The notes under the pieces: model-generated | Seen by the model: the letters and a program-made list of their open reading frames with translations, nothing else | The model's database searches: none | Told to the model about the DNA's origin: nothing | Source of the DNA: Janthinobacterium silvisoli | GTDB lineage: Bacteria; Pseudomonadota; Gammaproteobacteria; Burkholderiales; Burkholderiaceae_D | Length of the DNA: 64,000 bases | Direction of reading: 5' to 3' | NCBI RefSeq assembly: GCF_014200725.1 | Contig: NZ_JACHCL010000001.1 | Span: 496,001 to 560,000, forward strand | Program-made: the position numbers and the translations under genes | Shown here: positions 61,138 to 64,000 of the stretch, piece after piece | How the letters are laid out: each line of letters begins with the position of its first letter | Position numbering within the stretch: position 1 is the stretch's first letter

Positions 61138-63080
61138 GCGGCACGCTCCAGTTGCTTGCGGGTACCTTGCCACAGCGAAATCAACTGTTCGAAGTTGGCC
61201 CGCACGGCGGCGATCAGCCCCGCATCGTCGATCTCGCCGGCCAGCCAGCGGCGGCCCGGTTCCTGGAATATGGTGCGGCCGACCATGAAGCCACGGCAAG
61301 TGGTGCTGTTGCGGGCCGCTTCAAAACCGTCGGCCAGCGCATCGATAGGCGCATTCAGGCCCAGCAGCACCACGCCGCGGCAATAAGGATCGCGTTCGTG
61401 CACCAGCGCATCAATGGCTTGCCATTGCTGGGCGCTCATGCTTTCCAGTTTCCACCATTCCGGATAAATGCCCAGGTTATACAAGCGCTTGACGGCACGG
61501 TAGACAGTATCCGGGTGTTGCGGCAAGCTATCGGACGGTATGACTTCGAGCAACAGTTCGTGGCCGCTCACTTGCGCCGCATCGTACAAGGCCTTGATCT
61601 GCGCTTCCTGTTCCAGCCGGTTTTCCACCGTATCGTCCGGATGCAATTGCACCAGGCATTTGATGACGTGTTCTTTCGGCCAGCTATTCAGGTGCGAACC
61701 GATAGAGCGGCCCCAGTCGAATTGCAGTGGATTGGAACCCGGCAACTCCACGGGACGGCCTATCCACCAGCCGCGCCCGGTGGCGTCGTTCAGCGCGTCC
61801 AAGCCGTAGCGGCCGTCGATCAGCACGCCCGTCTTGCCGGCCAGACCCAGCGCTTTTTCCGTTTGCGCCACCGCCTGCACCATCAGCTGTTTCAAAGCGG
61901 AAATCGCCGATTCAGGCGCGCCTGTCTGTTGCGCCAGCTCAAAGAATTGCGTGCGATGGTCAAAAGCAAACACACATACTTCGTCCCATTGCTTGCGGGC
62001 AAGCGTGCTGCGGTGCAAGCGCGCTAAAGTGGCGTCCTGGTCGGGATGCGTGAGTCTGGCGGCATGGGCCAGGAAATAATCGAGTTCGACGGGAGACGGC
62101 ATGGCCGGCGCGCAGGCGTGGCGCGAGACCACCAGCGCGCCGCAGGCGTTGGCGTAGCGGCAGCAAGCCGCATAATCTTCGCCACGCAGCCAGCCTTTCA
62201 GGAAACCGGAAATAAAGGCGTCGCCCGCGCCCAGCACATTGAGCACGTCGACCCGCACGCCTGCATAGTTAAAGGCGTCGTCCAGGCTGGCGGGAATGGC
62301 GGCGTCAATCACGGCACAACCGAGCGGACCACGCTTGACGACCAGGGTCGCGGCGCTGACGGCGCGCACGGCGCGCAAGGAAGCGAGGATATCGGTGCCG
62401 CCACCCGCGATCATGAATTCCTCTTCCGTGCCGACGATCAAATCGAACTGCGGCAAGATGCCTTGCAGGTGGCGCGTTACACCTGCACTGGAAATAAAGC
62501 GCGTCTCGCCATCGGCCTTGCCCGACAATCCCCACAGCACGGGCCGGTAATCGATATCGAGCACGGTGCGCACATTGTTGCTACGGGCCAGCACCAGCGC
62601 CTGGGTACTGACGCCATGCATGGCCTCGGTAGAAAAATGCGTGCCGGTAATCAATAACGCCTTGCTGGTAGCGATAAAGTCCGCGTCCACCGAGGCGGGT
62701 GCTATCGCCATGTCGGCGCAGTTCTCGCGGTAAAAAATCAGCGGAAACGTATGTTTATCCTTGATGCCCAGCATCACCAGCGCCGTCAACCGATCATGGT
62801 CGATGCCCACGTGGCTGATATCGCAGCCTTCACGGGCCAGGGTATCGGTGAGGAAACGGCCCATATGGTCGTTGCCCACTTTCGACAGCATGGCCGATTT
62901 CAAGCCCAGCCGGGCCGTGCCGAAAGCCACGTTGGCCGATGAGCCGCCCAGGTATTTGGCAAAACTCGTCACGTCTTCCAGCGGGCTACCGATCTGCTGT
63001 GCGTACAGGTCCACCGCGAGGCGGCCCAGGCAAATCACATCCAGCGCACGCCCGGGGGCAAATTGTGTCGTATTTTTCAT
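61134..63080 (-). CDS. iolC: Bifunctional IolC: 5-dehydro-2-deoxygluconokinase fused to aldolase-type domain
   Basis: The 648-residue product joins a PfkB kinase (residues 1-330: ICLGRLAVDLYAQQIGSPLEDVTSFAKYLGGSSANVAFGTARLG, and GAGDAFISGFLKGWLRG with the catalytic Asp) to a DUF2090-type domain (about 350-645), related to the 2-deoxy-5-keto-6-phosphogluconate aldolase IolJ. It would both phosphorylate and split the intermediate. This fusion is common in Proteobacteria. The end overlaps iolD. Confidence 0.93.
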   Translation of the reverse strand: MKNTTQFAPGRALDVICLGRLAVDLYAQQIGSPLEDVTSFAKYLGGSSANVAFGTARLGLKSAMLSKVGNDHMGRFLTDTLAREGCDISHVGIDHDRLTALVMLGIKDKHTFPLIFYRENCADMAIAPASVDADFIATSKALLITGTHFSTEAMHGVSTQALVLARSNNVRTVLDIDYRPVLWGLSGKADGETRFISSAGVTRHLQGILPQFDLIVGTEEEFMIAGGGTDILASLRAVRAVSAATLVVKRGPLGCAVIDAAIPASLDDAFNYAGVRVDVLNVLGAGDAFISGFLKGWLRGEDYAACCRYANACGALVVSRHACAPAMPSPVELDYFLAHAARLTHPDQDATLARLHRSTLARKQWDEVCVFAFDHRTQFFELAQQTGAPESAISALKQLMVQAVAQTEKALGLAGKTGVLIDGRYGLDALNDATGRGWWIGRPVELPGSNPLQFDWGRSIGSHLNSWPKEHVIKCLVQLHPDDTVENRLEQEAQIKALYDAAQVSGHELLLEVIPSDSLPQHPDTVYRAVKRLYNLGIYPEWWKLESMSAQQWQAIDALVHERDPYCRGVVLLGLNAPIDALADGFEAARNSTTCRGFMVGRTIFQEPGRRWLAGEIDDAGLIAAVRANFEQLISLWQGTRKQLERAA

Positions 63081-63088
63081 GGCTATCC

Positions 63089-63874
63089 TTAGATCGTGAC
63101 ACCGTCGAGTTCATTCATCAGCGTTTGCATTTCTGCACCGCCGGCCATCATGTCCAGCACTTCGTCCTTGGAAACGGTTTCCTTGGTGTAAGTGCCCAGG
63201 GACTTGCCCCGGTTCAGCAAGGTGAAGGAATCGCCTACCGGATACGCATGGTGCACATTGTGGGTAATGAAAATCACCGACAAGCCCCGTTCGCGCGCCT
63301 TGTAAATCAGTTTCAGGACATTGAACGATTGCTTGACGCCCAGCGCAGCCGTCGGTTCATCGAGGATCAGCACTCTAGCGCCGAAGTGGATCGCACGGGC
63401 AATTGCCAGGCACTGGCGCTCGCCGCCCGACATGGTGCCCACGGCCTGGTGCGGGTCGCGCACCATGATGCCCATTTCAGCCAGCTTGTCGCGCGCGGTG
63501 GTAGCGGCGTACTCCATATCCATCACGGGCAGCACACCAAACATTTTCTTGATCGGCTCGCGGCCCATGAAAAAGTTGCGCGCTACCGACAGCAAAGGCA
63601 CCAGCGCCAGATCCTGGTAGACAGTGGCCACGCCCAGGTCCAGCGCCTCTTTTGGCGAGTTAAAACTGACGGGCTGGCCATCGACCAGGTATTGCCCGGT
63701 GGTGGGACGGTGCACGCCGGCCAGGGTCTTGATCAGGGTCGACTTGCCGGCGCCGTTGTCACCCAGCAAGCAATGCACTTCACCGGGTTTCAAGCGCAAG
63801 GTGACGTTTTGCAAGGCGATCACGGAACCGAAACGTTTGCTGATATTTTCCAGCGCAAGGATGTGTTCGCTCAT
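63089..63874 (-). CDS. Sugar ABC transporter ATP-binding protein (single domain)
   Basis: The 261-residue product has one ABC domain with Walker [10 protein letters not shown] (near residues 38-46), signature SGGERQ (near 150) and Walker B VLILDEP. It resembles the sugar importer ATPases of the CUT2 group, but most of those are tandem proteins of about 500 residues; a single domain as in FrcA-type importers is seen here. Context suggests inositol import. It is followed nine bases later by iolC. Confidence 0.9.
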   Translation of the reverse strand: MSEHILALENISKRFGSVIALQNVTLRLKPGEVHCLLGDNGAGKSTLIKTLAGVHRPTTGQYLVDGQPVSFNSPKEALDLGVATVYQDLALVPLLSVARNFFMGREPIKKMFGVLPVMDMEYAATTARDKLAEMGIMVRDPHQAVGTMSGGERQCLAIARAIHFGARVLILDEPTAALGVKQSFNVLKLIYKARERGLSVIFITHNVHHAYPVGDSFTLLNRGKSLGTYTKETVSKDEVLDMMAGGAEMQTLMNELDGVTI

Positions 63875-63877
63875 GGC

Positions 63878-64000
63878 TTATCTCGCTTCCGTGACACGTG
63901 CACGGATAAAGTTGTTGAACAGCACCGCGATCAGCAGCATCACGCCGAGGAAGACGCGGAACCAGTCCGAATTGATATTGGTATAAGTGATGCCGATCTG
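63878..64000 (-). CDS. Sugar ABC transporter permease, C-terminal end (partial)
   Basis: The last 40 residues of a membrane protein, cut by the window end: [20 protein letters not shown] then [10 protein letters not shown] and stop. A final transmembrane helix with a basic tail fits the CUT2 (BPD_transp_2) permeases that pair with the downstream ATPase. Confidence 0.75.
   Translation of the reverse strand, partial: QIGITYTNINSDWFRVFLGVMLLIAVLFNNFIRARVTEAR

Noticed and set aside
1-64000. CRISPR arrays, tRNA or rRNA genes, prophage or integrase genes
   Set aside because: I looked for spaced direct repeats, tRNA-like cloverleaf ends and phage or transposase proteins and saw none in the window.

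Overview
The window reads as chromosomal DNA of a GC-rich betaproteobacterium of the order Burkholderiales, most like Oxalobacteraceae (the Janthinobacterium / Duganella / Massilia group). The placement rests on the gene families present (RecBCD, a fused IolC-aldolase, a DUF3460 protein, LytS/LytTR, a Mop protein) and on codon use. It is an inference from memory of these families, not a database result.

Positions 344-25034 hold a nearly continuous flagellar cluster: fliEFGHIJ, then fliD-fliS-fliT-fliK-fliL-fliA-motA-motB, then flgM-flgN and a free glucosaminidase gene, a reversed flgA, and finally flgBCDEFGHIJKL plus one further small gene. This order differs from a standard primary flagellar locus, where fliK and fliL are followed by fliMNOPQR. 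It matches the secondary or lateral (Flag-2 / laf) layout, with cap, chaperones, hook-length protein, FliL, its own sigma-28 and its own stator genes in a row. No flagellin, export gate (flhA, flhB, fliPQR), fliM/fliN or master regulator lies in the window. They are expected to the left of position 1 or elsewhere. Points of interest are a textbook EF-hand loop inside the filament cap protein, changed FliM-binding and torque residues in FliG, FlgJ split into two genes, and an unassigned protein coupled to flgL.

Positions 25075-43431 hold an accessory or mixed region: a family 9 glycosyltransferase, a PAS-GGDEF-EAL protein, a small unknown protein, a PACE-type efflux protein with a LysR regulator, a DUF3460 protein, a Tat-exported M15-like peptidase, a degenerate EAL protein, a YafJ-type amidotransferase, a GNAT acetyltransferase, a sulfate-binding protein, a Mop protein, a LytS/LytTR two-component pair, a PBP7-like peptidase, a DMT transporter with a divergent LysR regulator, and an HxlR regulator opposite an SDR-esterase pair. 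Several intergenic spaces carry clear inverted repeats, including a perfect 13-bp operator-like repeat next to hxlR and a nested REP-like palindrome after the PBP7-like gene.

Positions 43436-55609 hold recC-recB-recD (double-strand break repair, transcribed leftward) and a large CHASE-PAS hybrid histidine kinase. A decayed HigA-type antitoxin remnant lies between the kinase and the last block.

Positions 56040-64000 hold a leftward myo-inositol catabolic operon: sugar ABC permease (cut by the window end), a single-domain ABC ATPase, iolC (kinase fused to aldolase), iolD, iolE, iolB and iolA. Together they would import inositol or a related sugar and convert its oxidised form to acetyl-CoA and glyceraldehyde-type intermediates. 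iolG is not in the window.
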